Source: an uncultured Eubacterium sp. (GTDB lineage Bacteria; Bacillota; Clostridia; Lachnospirales; Lachnospiraceae). From it: 64,000 bases of DNA. Shown here piece by piece: positions 1-9,191 of this stretch (the stretch's first letter is position 1; every line of letters begins with the position of its first letter). A program made the position numbers and the translations under genes. Where the stretch lies: positions 1-64,000 of the forward strand of contig NZ_CAKRAS010000002.1 of the NCBI RefSeq assembly GCF_934295145.1, written 5' to 3'. Below the pieces are notes generated by a model, which did not search any database, was not told the DNA's origin, and saw only the letters and a program-made list of their open reading frames with translations.

Positions 1-340
1 CTCTTACACTGCCATTCCACCCTTACATTAACAATGAGCGATACACAGAATCCTGTTTCACTCCGCCATGCGATCTCTCAAATTGCCCTGCAATTTTCGA
101 TACACGGCATTCGCCGTATCCAGCCCCGTATTCATCAAATTTTCTCTGTAAGCCAGCTTACTCAAAAATCTGCTGAATAGGTGTCTGCGCATGGCTCATT
201 GCTAACGCGGTATATTTCTGTTGCACTGTCCTTGGAGTCGCCTCCACCGGATGTTATCCGGCATCCTGCCCTGTGAAGCCCGGACTTTCCTCACCTGCGG
301 TCTTTCGACACTTGCAGCCGCGATCATTTGTCTTACTTGA
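1..340 (-). ncRNA. rnpB: RNase P RNA, 3' end cut off by the window edge
   Basis: Catalytic RNA of ribonuclease P, which matures tRNA 5' ends. The minus strand carries the diagnostic 5' block GAGGAAAGTCCGGGCT (277-292) and, further on, the conserved ACAGTGCAACAGAAATA core (around 210-230). Near the window start it reads GGGTGGAA...GTAAGAG, matching the conserved region before the 3' third of the molecule. The 5' end is estimated near 340 from the start of the recognisable helices; the 3' end lies outside the window. It follows the nucleoside kinase gene by about 30 nt of AT-rich sequence in which I could not choose a convincing promoter. Confidence 0.93.
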
Positions 341-368
341 ATTGTAATTTTTTAATTATTTTATACTG

Positions 369-2033
369 TTATACATGAAAACAGCTTCCACCGATGAATT
401 CCCGCAAAATCGAATTGTGTCCGATATTTTCTCCCGGAACCGGAAGGAAATAATCTAGGAATTTCAACAGCTTTTTTGCCTCCGGATATTCCGGGCAATC
501 CGGCTCGATGGAAAAGAGCAAAGGCTCCGCATATAATTTTAACACAGATAATTCATAAATCAAGGCCGAATTAAACATTACGTCCGCTTCTTCCTGATAT
601 GGAAAGATATTTTTCTCTTCTCCGCGCCGTACAGAACTCCATCTGGCCAGTGTTTCCCGGGCTGTGGTGTTCCTTGTGCGGGCATCCCGCACCATGCGCC
701 GAATCAATCGTCCGTCCGCTGTGGACAGATTATTATGATCGTCAATATTTAACTGTGTCAATGCACTGATATAAATTTTATATTTATTTTCTTTCGGCAA
801 TTCATAGGAAAGCTTTTCGTTCAATCCGTGAATCCCCTCAATAACAAGCACATCATCCGCTCCCATCCGCAACGGTTTCTGGCGGTATTCCCGATGACCT
901 GTCTTGAAATTAAATACTGGAAGTGTCACTTCTTTTCCGGCAAGCAGTTCTGTCATACACTGATTAAATAAAGGAATATCAAGCGCTTCCAGACATTCAA
1001 AATCGTACTCGCCATTCTCATCCAGCGGTGTTTCCTCCCGATTACAATAAAAATCATCCAGTGAAATCGGGTGAGGTTTTAACCCATGGGCTGTCATCTG
1101 AATAGATAACCTGTGGGAAAATGTTGTTTTTCCGGAAGACGACGGTCCTGCGATCAATACAAATTTCTTTCTGCGGTCTGCCGCAATCGTCTCCGCGATA
1201 TCACCGATTTTCTGCTCCATATAGGATTCCTGCACCAGGATCATATCCTGGATCCGACCGGAAGCAATCACGTCATTGAGTTCACCAACAGTACGGATTC
1301 CCATATCAATGCCCCACTGTGCAGAATCGTTCAGTGTTGTAAATAATTTATCCGATGCAGCAAACTCTGTTACATTCCTGGTATTTTTGTCCGGGAACAT
1401 CAGCATAAATCCATTCTGATAAGAAATCAGATCAAAATAGTTCAGATAACCGGTGCTTGGCACCATATATCCATAATAGTAATCCGGAAATCCCTGCAGT
1501 TCATAAACATTCACCCTGGAACTGCGACGGTAGCGCATCAGGCGCACTTTATCCATCCGTCCCATTTCTTTAAACCTTGCCGATGCATCCTGTGTATTCA
1601 TATTGTATTTTACGATTGGAAGATCTGCTGCCACATAACTAAGCATTTTTTCCTTCAATGCCTGCAGCATCTTCTGATCCGGCACGGAAATAGATCCATG
1701 ATACCGGAATTCACAGTAATATCCCTGTCCGATAGAATGCTGCACCAGAAGTTCCAGATTTGGATATAACTTCCAGGCTGCAGCCTCCATCAGAAGTGTC
1801 ACACTTCTCCGATAGGTATCTTTGCCCGGTTTCTGTGCGGTTGTGATAAATTCCAGCTCTCCGTCCCGCAAAACAGACTGACTCAGTTCTCTGAGATCAT
1901 GCTGAAACTTCACCAGCACAATATCATCCGTATATGCCTTCTGATATTCATCTGCAATCTGCTGAAATGTGGTATCTTTCGGATACTCCCGCTTTGTTCC
2001 CTGAATTATAATGCTACATGTCTGCTGTCCCAT
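369..2033 (-). CDS. Uridine kinase-like nucleoside kinase with N-terminal TGS/ThrRS-like region
   Basis: A cytoplasmic P-loop nucleoside kinase of 554 residues, much longer than classical uridine kinase (about 210). The N-terminal ~60 residues look like a TGS (ubiquitin-like) domain and the next ~180 resemble the second additional domain of threonyl-tRNA synthetase. The kinase domain follows, with Walker A GPSSSGKTT at residues 296-304, then SLDDFY and VIEGIHGLN typical of the phosphoribulokinase/uridine kinase family. This architecture is common in Clostridia and usually annotated simply as nucleoside kinase; the exact substrate is not shown by the sequence. The start overlaps the trmK stop by 20 nt, suggesting translational coupling. 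It ends just before rnpB. Confidence 0.85.
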   Translation of the reverse strand: MGQQTCSIIIQGTKREYPKDTTFQQIADEYQKAYTDDIVLVKFQHDLRELSQSVLRDGELEFITTAQKPGKDTYRRSVTLLMEAAAWKLYPNLELLVQHSIGQGYYCEFRYHGSISVPDQKMLQALKEKMLSYVAADLPIVKYNMNTQDASARFKEMGRMDKVRLMRYRRSSRVNVYELQGFPDYYYGYMVPSTGYLNYFDLISYQNGFMLMFPDKNTRNVTEFAASDKLFTTLNDSAQWGIDMGIRTVGELNDVIASGRIQDMILVQESYMEQKIGDIAETIAADRRKKFVLIAGPSSSGKTTFSHRLSIQMTAHGLKPHPISLDDFYCNREETPLDENGEYDFECLEALDIPLFNQCMTELLAGKEVTLPVFNFKTGHREYRQKPLRMGADDVLVIEGIHGLNEKLSYELPKENKYKIYISALTQLNIDDHNNLSTADGRLIRRMVRDARTRNTTARETLARWSSVRRGEEKNIFPYQEEADVMFNSALIYELSVLKLYAEPLLFSIEPDCPEYPEAKKLLKFLDYFLPVPGENIGHNSILREFIGGSCFHV

Positions 2034-2745
2034 ATCTTTTTAACGCCTCCAGAATCAACTGCTTCTTCTCCTGTACCTGCGCCATGCGGATGCTGATCCG
2101 CTCATTTTCCGGCTGCGAAGCCAACTGCTCACTTACAGAATCCACCGTGCGAAGTTCCCGCCCCAGCCACTCCAGTAAGACCGGATGTTTTTTTTGCAAT
2201 AATACAGGTCCAAACGCATCTTCCACCTGCTCATCCAAAGAATCATCTATTGAAACAGGCTCTTTTCCCTGTATCACTTTCATCATTGGATAATATTTCC
2301 CGTCTTCAAGAATCATTTCCTCTTCCACGATCTGCATGCCATGCGCACGCAGATACTGGCGCACCTGCGCAATCTCTGACTGCGGCTGCAGGATCAGTTC
2401 CTCCTCACCGGTCAGCGCATGCGCTCCCTCTGAAAGGATCTTCATCACCAGACCACCGCCCATTCCTGCGATCAGAATAGAGTCTGCCTCTCCCGGCTGC
2501 AATGCAGCCAGTCCATCCGACAGACGGGTTTCGATTCTGTCCGACAACCCCTGCTGTCCGATATGTGCCGTTGCCTGCTGCAACGGTCCTTTTCCAATAT
2601 CCATGGCAATGGCTGACGGAATCACGTTTTTCTGACACAGATAAATCGGTATGTAACCGTGATCCGTTCCGATATCTGCCAGACGCTTCCCCGGTGTGAT
2701 CAGTTCAGCCAGTGCCATCAGCCGCTTTGATAAACGAATCGCCAT
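2014..2745 (-). CDS. trmK: tRNA (adenine(22)-N(1))-methyltransferase
   Basis: SAM-dependent methyltransferase of the TrmK family, which makes m1A at position 22 of bacterial tRNAs. The 243-residue protein shows the SAM-binding motif DIGTDHGYIP at residues 24-33 and the family signature AGMGGG at 93-98, followed by LQPQSE. Length and motif spacing agree with Gram-positive TrmK. It begins one base after the sigA stop and overlaps the nucleoside kinase start, so sigA, trmK and the kinase probably form one transcript. The trmK-behind-sigA order is common in Firmicutes. Confidence 0.92.
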   Translation of the reverse strand: MAIRLSKRLMALAELITPGKRLADIGTDHGYIPIYLCQKNVIPSAIAMDIGKGPLQQATAHIGQQGLSDRIETRLSDGLAALQPGEADSILIAGMGGGLVMKILSEGAHALTGEEELILQPQSEIAQVRQYLRAHGMQIVEEEMILEDGKYYPMMKVIQGKEPVSIDDSLDEQVEDAFGPVLLQKKHPVLLEWLGRELRTVDSVSEQLASQPENERISIRMAQVQEKKQLILEALKRYGTADM

Positions 2746-2746
2746 A

Positions 2747-3886
2747 TTAGTCCAGATAATCCTTTAATTTTCTGCTGCGGCTCGGATGGCGCAATTTCCG
2801 CAGTGCTTTTGCTTCGATCTGACGAATACGCTCACGGGTAACGTTGAATTCTTTTCCAACTTCTTCCAGTGTACGCGCACGTCCGTCATCCAGTCCGAAA
2901 CGCAGTCGCAGTACTTTCTGCTCACGGTCTGTCAGTGTGCTTAAAACTTCTACCAGCTGCTCTTTTAACAGGGTAAATGCTGCTGCATCTGCCGGAACCG
3001 GTACATTATCATCCTGAATAAAGTCACCTAAATGACTGTCCTCCTCTTCGCCGATCGGAGTCTCTAAGGATACCGGCTCCTGGGAAATCTTTAAGATTTC
3101 ACGTACACGTTCTACCGGCATATTCATCTCTTCTGCAATTTCTTCCGGAGTAGGTTCACGGCCAAGCTCCTGCAGTAACTGTCTGGACACACGGATCAGC
3201 TTATTGATCGTCTCAACCATATGCACCGGAATACGGATGGTACGGGCCTGATCCGCAATGGCACGGGTGATGGCCTGACGGATCCACCAGGTTGCATAGG
3301 TACTGAATTTATAGCCTTTTCTATAATCAAACTTCTCTACAGCCTTGATCAGACCAAGGTTTCCTTCCTGTATCAGGTCAAGGAACAGCATACCACGTCC
3401 CACATAACGCTTTGCAATACTTACAACAAGTCGCAGGTTTGCCTCTGCCAGACGTTTTTTCGCCTCCTCATCGCCAAGTTCCATGCGTTTTGCAAGCTCT
3501 ATTTCTTCCTCCGCAGTCAGCAGCGGAACTTTACCGATCTCTTTTAAATACATACGAACCGGATCCTCGATACTTACGCCATCTGGTACGGACAGATCGA
3601 TTTTTTCCATCTCCACATCATTTTCCACATCCTCGTCATCGATGAGGATATCGTCATCATCATCCGTAATACGAAGGACATCGACATGGTTTGCCTCCAG
3701 GAAATCCAGAATCTTGTCAATCTGCTCCGGACTCAGGGCAAAATCTTTGAAATGGTCATTGATTTCCTGATACTCGAGCATATTTTTTTTCTTTTTTGCC
3801 AGCGCCAGCAGTTCCTGGAGTTTCGCCTGGAATTTTTCTGCGCGCTCAGCTCTTTCTCTCATTTTCTGATCGTTTTTCTCTGCCAT
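2747..3886 (-). CDS. rpoD: Primary RNA polymerase sigma factor (sigma-70/SigA)
   Basis: Housekeeping sigma factor directing RNA polymerase to promoters. From the chosen start the protein has 379 residues: acidic N-terminal region, region 1.2 (DPVRMYLKEIGKVPLL, about 108-123), region 2 with the -10 recognition helix TYATWWIRQAITRAIADQA (about 196-214), region 3, and region 4.2 helix-turn-helix ending TRERIRQIEAKALRKLRHP. An in-frame ATG lies 9 nt upstream (3895), but the Shine-Dalgarno GGAAGG touches it, whereas the ATG at 3886 is 8 nt from AAGGA; this decides the start. It sits between dnaG (31 nt beyond its upstream ATG) and trmK, the classical macromolecular synthesis operon order. Confidence 0.97.
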   Translation of the reverse strand: MAEKNDQKMRERAERAEKFQAKLQELLALAKKKKNMLEYQEINDHFKDFALSPEQIDKILDFLEANHVDVLRITDDDDDILIDDEDVENDVEMEKIDLSVPDGVSIEDPVRMYLKEIGKVPLLTAEEEIELAKRMELGDEEAKKRLAEANLRLVVSIAKRYVGRGMLFLDLIQEGNLGLIKAVEKFDYRKGYKFSTYATWWIRQAITRAIADQARTIRIPVHMVETINKLIRVSRQLLQELGREPTPEEIAEEMNMPVERVREILKISQEPVSLETPIGEEEDSHLGDFIQDDNVPVPADAAAFTLLKEQLVEVLSTLTDREQKVLRLRFGLDDGRARTLEEVGKEFNVTRERIRQIEAKALRKLRHPSRSRKLKDYLD

Positions 3887-3927
3887 TTTGTTCATCCTTC
3901 CATGTTTTTAGTCTGTATAGTTTGTCC

Positions 3928-5712
3928 TCAATCAATCGAAATATGCATTTTCTGCAGCTGCGCCAGCTGTTGTTTGTCTGCGATCAGCTTCTGCAAACCG
4001 GTCAGATCCATTGGATCCAGATTCCTGGAGCGCGCATCCATGCTGTTTTTCTTAATCCTGAGAATCGTTTCTTTTAATGCTTTTTCTTTTTCCTGTCTGG
4101 TTTCCACCGGATGCAGGCGTGCGTGAAACAGGGCTGCTGCCTCCCGCTGCTGTTCTTCATCGGTAAACCGGCTGATGATCTGCGCAGGATTGATCTCTCC
4201 CTGGGCATGCTGCTCATACAAAAGCTGCGCCACTTCTTGAAAAATCTCTTCTGTAAAATCTTCCGGTCCGATATAGTTCTCTGTCAGATCAAATAACCGC
4301 TCGTCTTCGATCAGCCATGTCAGAAACAGCCGCTGCGACTGCTTCATGCCATCCTCTTTTTTCTTCTTTTCATTAATCCCGCTCTTTAACGTCGTGCGCT
4401 CCCGCTCTTTTGTCAGGCCGCCTCTCGTTCCCTCCGAGCGAACCAATGACCGCAGCTGTTCAAAACCAATCTGGTATTTGGCAGCCACCGCCTCAATATA
4501 ATTTTCCCGTTCCAGTTCTTCCTCAAAATTCAGAATTTTCCGGGCAACGGCATAGAAAAATTCTGTCTTGCTTTCCGGATCTGCCAGATTGTAATCACGC
4601 TCAAGCATCCGTACTTCATACATAAAACTGTTTTCCGCATCATCGATACGCTTCTGATATTCTTCCGCACCCAGGGCTTTGATAAATTCATCCGGATCCT
4701 TATACGGTCGCATGTTGATGACTTTTGCCGTCAATCCCGCCTCCTTCAGGATCGGAATGGCGCGCAGTGCGGCTTTCACTCCGGCACCATCACTATCGAA
4801 AGTCAGATACACTTCCTTCGTGTACCGTTTCAGCAGATTTGCGTGACCTGAAGTAAAGGACGTTCCAAGAGAAGCCACCGCATTGTCAAACCCTGCCTGA
4901 TGCAGTGCGATCACATCCATATATCCCTCGCAGAGCAAAATATGCGGTCTGCGGGAAGCACGGGCAAAATTCAGTCCGTACAGATTTCGGCTCTTGTCAA
5001 AGATCACGGTTTCCGGAGAGTTCAGGTACTTGGGTTCTCCCTCACCCATGACTCGTCCACCAAATCCAATGACACGGTTATTGGCATCCATGATAGGAAA
5101 CATCGCCCGGTTCCAGAATTTGTCATACCCGCCCCGGCGTTCGTCGATGGTCACCAGACCGCTGTCTTTGAGCAGATCGTCCTCGTAGCCCTGTTTTTTC
5201 AGATACTGATACAGATCGTCACTGAATTTATTGGAATAACCCAGACCGAAATGTTGCATCGTCTCCTTGCTGAGCTGACGTTCCTCAAAATACTGCAGGG
5301 CATGTGCTCCCTGCGGGCTTCGCAACAGCATGTAAAAATACTTTGCCGCCACTTTATTCACTTCCAGAAGTTTGCTGCGCTTATCGGCAGCTTCCCGCTG
5401 TGCTGCGGTCATCTCCTGCTTTGGCAGTTCAATGCCGGCGCGGTCTGCCAGACTCTGCATGGCCTCCTGAAATGTAAAATTTTCATATTGCATCATAAAT
5501 GTGAAGACGTTTCCGCCTGCCCCGCATCCAAAACAGTAATACATCTGTTTGCCCGGAGAGACAGAAAAGGACGGTGTCTTTTCATTATGGAAAGGACAGA
5601 GTCCAAAATACGTACTTCCTCGTTTCTGAAGACGCACATAACCGGAAATGACATCCACCACGTCATTTCGGGAACGCACTTCTTCAATCAGTTCATCGGA
5701 ATAGTAAGCCAT
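3928..5712 (-). CDS. dnaG: DNA primase
   Basis: Synthesises RNA primers at the replication fork together with the replicative helicase. The 594-residue protein has an N-terminal CHC2 zinc finger (C39, H42, C60, C63), the catalytic core with the TOPRIM glutamate in CEGYMD (E262) and the DSD motif at 306-308, and a C-terminal helicase-interaction region. The frame is open 18 codons further upstream, but AAGGAAGG lies about 5 nt before the ATG at 5712 and family members start with this MAYYS-like sequence, so the shorter start is preferred. It lies upstream of sigA in the macromolecular synthesis operon, behind dgt. Confidence 0.97.
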   Translation of the reverse strand: MAYYSDELIEEVRSRNDVVDVISGYVRLQKRGSTYFGLCPFHNEKTPSFSVSPGKQMYYCFGCGAGGNVFTFMMQYENFTFQEAMQSLADRAGIELPKQEMTAAQREAADKRSKLLEVNKVAAKYFYMLLRSPQGAHALQYFEERQLSKETMQHFGLGYSNKFSDDLYQYLKKQGYEDDLLKDSGLVTIDERRGGYDKFWNRAMFPIMDANNRVIGFGGRVMGEGEPKYLNSPETVIFDKSRNLYGLNFARASRRPHILLCEGYMDVIALHQAGFDNAVASLGTSFTSGHANLLKRYTKEVYLTFDSDGAGVKAALRAIPILKEAGLTAKVINMRPYKDPDEFIKALGAEEYQKRIDDAENSFMYEVRMLERDYNLADPESKTEFFYAVARKILNFEEELERENYIEAVAAKYQIGFEQLRSLVRSEGTRGGLTKERERTTLKSGINEKKKKEDGMKQSQRLFLTWLIEDERLFDLTENYIGPEDFTEEIFQEVAQLLYEQHAQGEINPAQIISRFTDEEQQREAAALFHARLHPVETRQEKEKALKETILRIKKNSMDARSRNLDPMDLTGLQKLIADKQQLAQLQKMHISID

Positions 5713-5838
5713 AATACCTTCCTTTATCTCAGTTTGAGTTTTAACTCCCACTTCTGCAAGTGGCAAACCACAGCAAGCCTCACATACGTTCGACTTGAAT
5801 CTGTTTTCCTATTATAAAACGACATTCTTGTCTATCAT

Positions 5839-6846
5839 TTAGTAAACCTGCCAGGATTTTGGCATAAAATACTCACTGTATTTGGCCAACGCATACTGAT
5901 CCGTCATTCCGGCGATGTAATCACAGACCACTCTGTCATTTTCCTCGCCATCTTCCAGCATCTGCAGGTAATAAGACGGCAGCAAATTGATATGCTTCAG
6001 ATAATACACAAACAAACGTTCAAGCAGCTCCTTAGCCTTTGTCTCCTCCCCCTTCGCAACCGGGTTGGTGTATACACTCTGAAACATAAACTGACGCAGT
6101 CCCTGCATGGCTTTCGCCACATCCTCCGACATGCAGATATCATCTTTATCCCAGCTCTGGTAAATGATATCATGGATCAGCGTGTTCAGTCGTTCTCTTG
6201 TGTCAAATCCAAGGATTTCCCTGTATTCTAACGGAATGTCATCCTCCCGAAGCACCTGTGCCCGGATGGCATCGTCAATATCATGATTAATATATGCAAT
6301 TTTGTCAGATAAACGCACAATTTTCCCTTCCAGTGTGGAAGGCATCAGGCTGGTCTGGTGATTCAGGATTCCATCCCGGACTTCCCAGGTCAGGTTCAGT
6401 CCTTTTCCCTCTTTCTCCAGCTTTTCCACGATACGCACACTCTGCTCATTATGCTTGAAACCACCTTCGCACAGCTCGTTGAGCATTCCCTCACCGGCAT
6501 GACCAAAAGGCGTATGTCCCAGATCATGGCCCAGCGCGATTGCTTCCACCAACGATTCATTCAGCCGGAGTGCCTTTGCGATGGTTCGGGCATTCTGTGA
6601 CACTTCCAGTGCATGGGTCAGACGGGTGCGATAGTGATCTCCCTGCGGAGATAAAAACACCTGTGTCTTATGCTTCAATCTTCGAAAAGATTTGCAATGC
6701 AGAATCCGGTCACGGTCACGCTGAAAAACCGGACGAATATCGCATTCCGGTTCTTCTCTGTCACGTCCTCTTGAATTCTGGCTCAAGGTTGCATAAGGAC
6801 TCAAATATGTACGTTCTGATAATTCCATCTGTTCACGAATTGTCAT
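5839..6846 (-). CDS. dgt: dGTP triphosphohydrolase-like HD-domain protein
   Basis: Member of the deoxyguanosinetriphosphate triphosphohydrolase-like HD family, which hydrolyses dNTPs to nucleosides and triphosphate. The metal-binding HD signature is complete: H78 in RLTHALEV, H107-D108 in GHDLGHTPFGH, and later D and H residues. At about 335 residues it matches the short Gram-positive form. A GTG at 6876 extends the frame by ten codons, but relatives begin with MTIREQM and AGGGAG precedes this ATG (about 12 nt), so 6846 is used. The gene lies just upstream of dnaG, an association often seen in Clostridia. The physiological substrate is inferred from family only. Confidence 0.9.
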   Translation of the reverse strand: MTIREQMELSERTYLSPYATLSQNSRGRDREEPECDIRPVFQRDRDRILHCKSFRRLKHKTQVFLSPQGDHYRTRLTHALEVSQNARTIAKALRLNESLVEAIALGHDLGHTPFGHAGEGMLNELCEGGFKHNEQSVRIVEKLEKEGKGLNLTWEVRDGILNHQTSLMPSTLEGKIVRLSDKIAYINHDIDDAIRAQVLREDDIPLEYREILGFDTRERLNTLIHDIIYQSWDKDDICMSEDVAKAMQGLRQFMFQSVYTNPVAKGEETKAKELLERLFVYYLKHINLLPSYYLQMLEDGEENDRVVCDYIAGMTDQYALAKYSEYFMPKSWQVY

Positions 6847-7031
6847 ACGCTTGTTATACTCCCTGTATCTTACCACAAGATTTTATAAAAATGATATAAA
6901 ACGAAAGACATCCTACTTTATATTTTCCGTGTTTCTTTCCTGTTTCCTTTTTTTATATTAATTTTTTTAATATTTTTTTCTTCAGAGCCCACATTCACAA
7001 AATCGCTTTTTCAAAGCTTTCTTTTTGCTCA

Positions 7032-7706
7032 TTACACATCCTCGATCTGCCAGTCGATGGGTTCGATTCCGTTTTTCTCCAGGAAAGCATTTGTCTGGCT
7101 GAAATGCTTGCATCCGAAAAATCCACGATACGCTGACAGTGGGCTTGGATGCGGTGCTTCCAGTATCAGATGTTTCGGATTATCCAGCATGCTTTTTTTC
7201 ATCTGCGCCGGACGTCCCCAAAGCAAAAATACGATGGGACGATCCTGCGCATTGACTGCACGGATGACCGCATCGGTAAACTGCTCCCACCCGATGCCGC
7301 GATGAGAATTGGCCTGATGCGCCCGCACGGTAAGTACGGTATTCAGCATCAGTACCCCCTGTTTCGCCCATTTTACCAGATATCCGTTATTTGGGATCTT
7401 GCAGCCCAGATCATCATGCAGCTCCTGATAAATGTTTACCAGAGACGGCGGCACTTCCACATCCGGTTTTACAGAAAAACAGAGTCCGTGCGCCTGTCCG
7501 TCATTGTGATATGGATCCTGTCCAAGAATCACAACTTTGACATCCTTTAACGGTGTCAGATGAAAAGCGTTAAAAATATCGTCCGGATTTGGAAAAATCT
7601 GTCTCGTCCGATATTCTTCCAACACTTTTTTATATAAATCTTTGTAATATGGTTTTTTAAATTCTTCTGCCAATGGCTGCTGCCAGTCATTTGTAATTGG
7701 TGGCAT
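7032..7706 (-). CDS. ung: Uracil-DNA glycosylase, family 1
   Basis: Removes uracil from DNA to start base-excision repair. The 224-residue protein has the catalytic water-activating motif GQDPYH (D64), the NTVLTV strand, and the leucine-loop motif HPSPLSAYRGFF (H186). The frame opens 11 codons earlier, but an AGGGGAG Shine-Dalgarno sits 5-7 nt before the ATG at 7706 and family 1 enzymes begin close to here. It stands 87 nt downstream of hisF and about 185 nt upstream of dgt; the latter gap is AT-rich with nothing recognisable. Confidence 0.97.
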   Translation of the reverse strand: MPPITNDWQQPLAEEFKKPYYKDLYKKVLEEYRTRQIFPNPDDIFNAFHLTPLKDVKVVILGQDPYHNDGQAHGLCFSVKPDVEVPPSLVNIYQELHDDLGCKIPNNGYLVKWAKQGVLMLNTVLTVRAHQANSHRGIGWEQFTDAVIRAVNAQDRPIVFLLWGRPAQMKKSMLDNPKHLILEAPHPSPLSAYRGFFGCKHFSQTNAFLEKNGIEPIDWQIEDV

Positions 7707-7793
7707 ACTCTCTCCCCTCGATTCCTGATATTTCTGCAAACAAGATATTTTTGCAGAAACTCTTTTCTATATTTGATTTGTGCCAGTCATTCT

Positions 7794-8555
7794 CTAACGG
7801 CGCACAGATACGCCTTTTTCTGCCAGATAATTTTTCAGTTCCATGATCTCCAGCTCTTTATAATGGAACAGGGATGCTGCCAGTGCCGCATCCGCCTTTC
7901 CTTCGGTCAGTGCTTCATAAAAATGTTCTTTTGTGCCTGCGCCGCCAGATGCGATCACCGGAATGGATACATTTTCTGCGATCAGGCGGGTCAGTTCCAG
8001 ATCATAACCGGACTTTGTGCCGTCACAGTCCATGCTGGTCAGAAGGATTTCTCCGGCGCCCAGCTTATCCACTTTCATGGCCCATTCCACAGCATCGATT
8101 CCAACATCGATTCTTCCACCGTTTTTATAAATATTCCATCCACTTCCGTCCTCTCTTCGGCGGGCATCAATCGCAACAACCACGCACTGACTGCCAAATT
8201 TGTCTGCTGCATCGGAAATCAGATTCGGTGTGTTGATGGCAGATGAGTTAATCGAAATTTTGTCCGCGCCCTCTCTCAACAATGCACGAAAGTCATCAAC
8301 GGTACGGATACCACCACCGACTGTAAACGGGATAAATACATTTTCTGCCACTTTTCGCACCATATCAACAACGGTATTTCTGGCATCGGAAGAAGCGGTA
8401 ATATCAAGAAAAACGACCTCATCTGCACCCGCTTTATCGTAAGCCGCTGCGATTTCCACCGGATCTCCCGCATCTCTCAAATTCACAAAATTAACGCCCT
8501 TTACCACACGGCCGTTATTGACATCCAGGCACGGAATAATTCTTTTTGTAAACAT
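7794..8555 (-). CDS. hisF: Imidazole glycerol phosphate synthase, cyclase subunit
   Basis: TIM-barrel cyclase subunit of the HisFH complex; it converts PRFAR plus ammonia to imidazole glycerol phosphate and AICAR in histidine biosynthesis. The 253-residue protein starts MFTKRIIPCLDV with catalytic D11, and the second catalytic aspartate is D130 in VVAIDARR. Phosphate-binding GGGIR and ASGGAG motifs are present. Although the frame is open far upstream, the true ATG overlaps the hisH stop as TAATG, giving tight translational coupling. Other his genes are not in this window. Confidence 0.97.
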   Translation of the reverse strand: MFTKRIIPCLDVNNGRVVKGVNFVNLRDAGDPVEIAAAYDKAGADEVVFLDITASSDARNTVVDMVRKVAENVFIPFTVGGGIRTVDDFRALLREGADKISINSSAINTPNLISDAADKFGSQCVVVAIDARRREDGSGWNIYKNGGRIDVGIDAVEWAMKVDKLGAGEILLTSMDCDGTKSGYDLELTRLIAENVSIPVIASGGAGTKEHFYEALTEGKADAALAASLFHYKELEIMELKNYLAEKGVSVRR

Positions 8556-9184
8556 TATGCACGCCCTCCTTCGATTTCTGCAAAGTTTTTCAAGATCTGC
8601 AATCCCACGGTACTGCTTTTCTCCGGATGGAACTGGCAGGCAAACAGGTTGCCTTTCTCCACGGATGCATGAATACATGTACTGTACTCCGTAGTTGCCT
8701 TCACAATTTCAGGCTCCTCTGCATGCAGATAATAAGAATGAACGAAATATACATACGGGTGTTCTTCCATTCCGGCAAATAATCTGCCATTGTTATGGAA
8801 GTCCAGGGAATTCCAGCCGATATGCGGAATCTTTAATCCCTCTTTATCCGGAATGCGTCGGATCTGGCCTTTTAACAGACTAAGTCCTTCCACACCCGGG
8901 CTTTCTTCGCTGCTCTCAAAAAGCAGCTGCAGTCCCAGACAGATTCCAAGAAACGGTGTCTGTTTCTCGTTTAATTCACAAATAACTTTGTCCAGCTCCA
9001 GACGTTTCAGATTTGCCATGGCATCACCAAAGGAACCAACGCCAGGCAGGATTACCTTATCAGCATTCAGAATCGTCTGAAAATCACGGGTGATCACACT
9101 CTCCTCTCCGATATGTGCCAGCGCTTTTTCCACGCTTTTTAAGTTGCCCGCATCATAGTCGATAATTGCAATCATCTTTTTCAC
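8555..9184 (-). CDS. hisH: Imidazole glycerol phosphate synthase, glutaminase subunit
   Basis: Class I glutamine amidotransferase that feeds ammonia to HisF. The 209-residue protein carries the nucleophile elbow GICLGLQLLF (C82), the oxyanion-region PGVGSFGDAM, and the FHPEKS motif with the His-Glu pair. The gene begins 7 nt after the stop of the sensor histidine kinase gene and ends overlapping hisF by one base, so it is most simply read as part of a response regulator-kinase-hisH-hisF transcript. That association with a two-component system is unusual; see findings. Confidence 0.97.
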   Translation of the reverse strand: MKKMIAIIDYDAGNLKSVEKALAHIGEESVITRDFQTILNADKVILPGVGSFGDAMANLKRLELDKVICELNEKQTPFLGICLGLQLLFESSEESPGVEGLSLLKGQIRRIPDKEGLKIPHIGWNSLDFHNNGRLFAGMEEHPYVYFVHSYYLHAEEPEIVKATTEYSTCIHASVEKGNLFACQFHPEKSSTVGLQILKNFAEIEGGRA

Positions 9185-9191
9185 TCTCCCT

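Noticed and set aside
4900..5817. 305-codon open frame on the plus strand opposite dnaG
   Set aside because: It is wholly antisense to the clearly recognised primase gene, has no family motif and no ribosome site; it is a by-product of codon use in dnaG.
7055..7085. GGTTCGATTCC-like T-arm sequence suggesting a tRNA
   Set aside because: It lies inside the ung coding sequence and no acceptor stem or anticodon arm surrounds it. No tRNA was found in the window.
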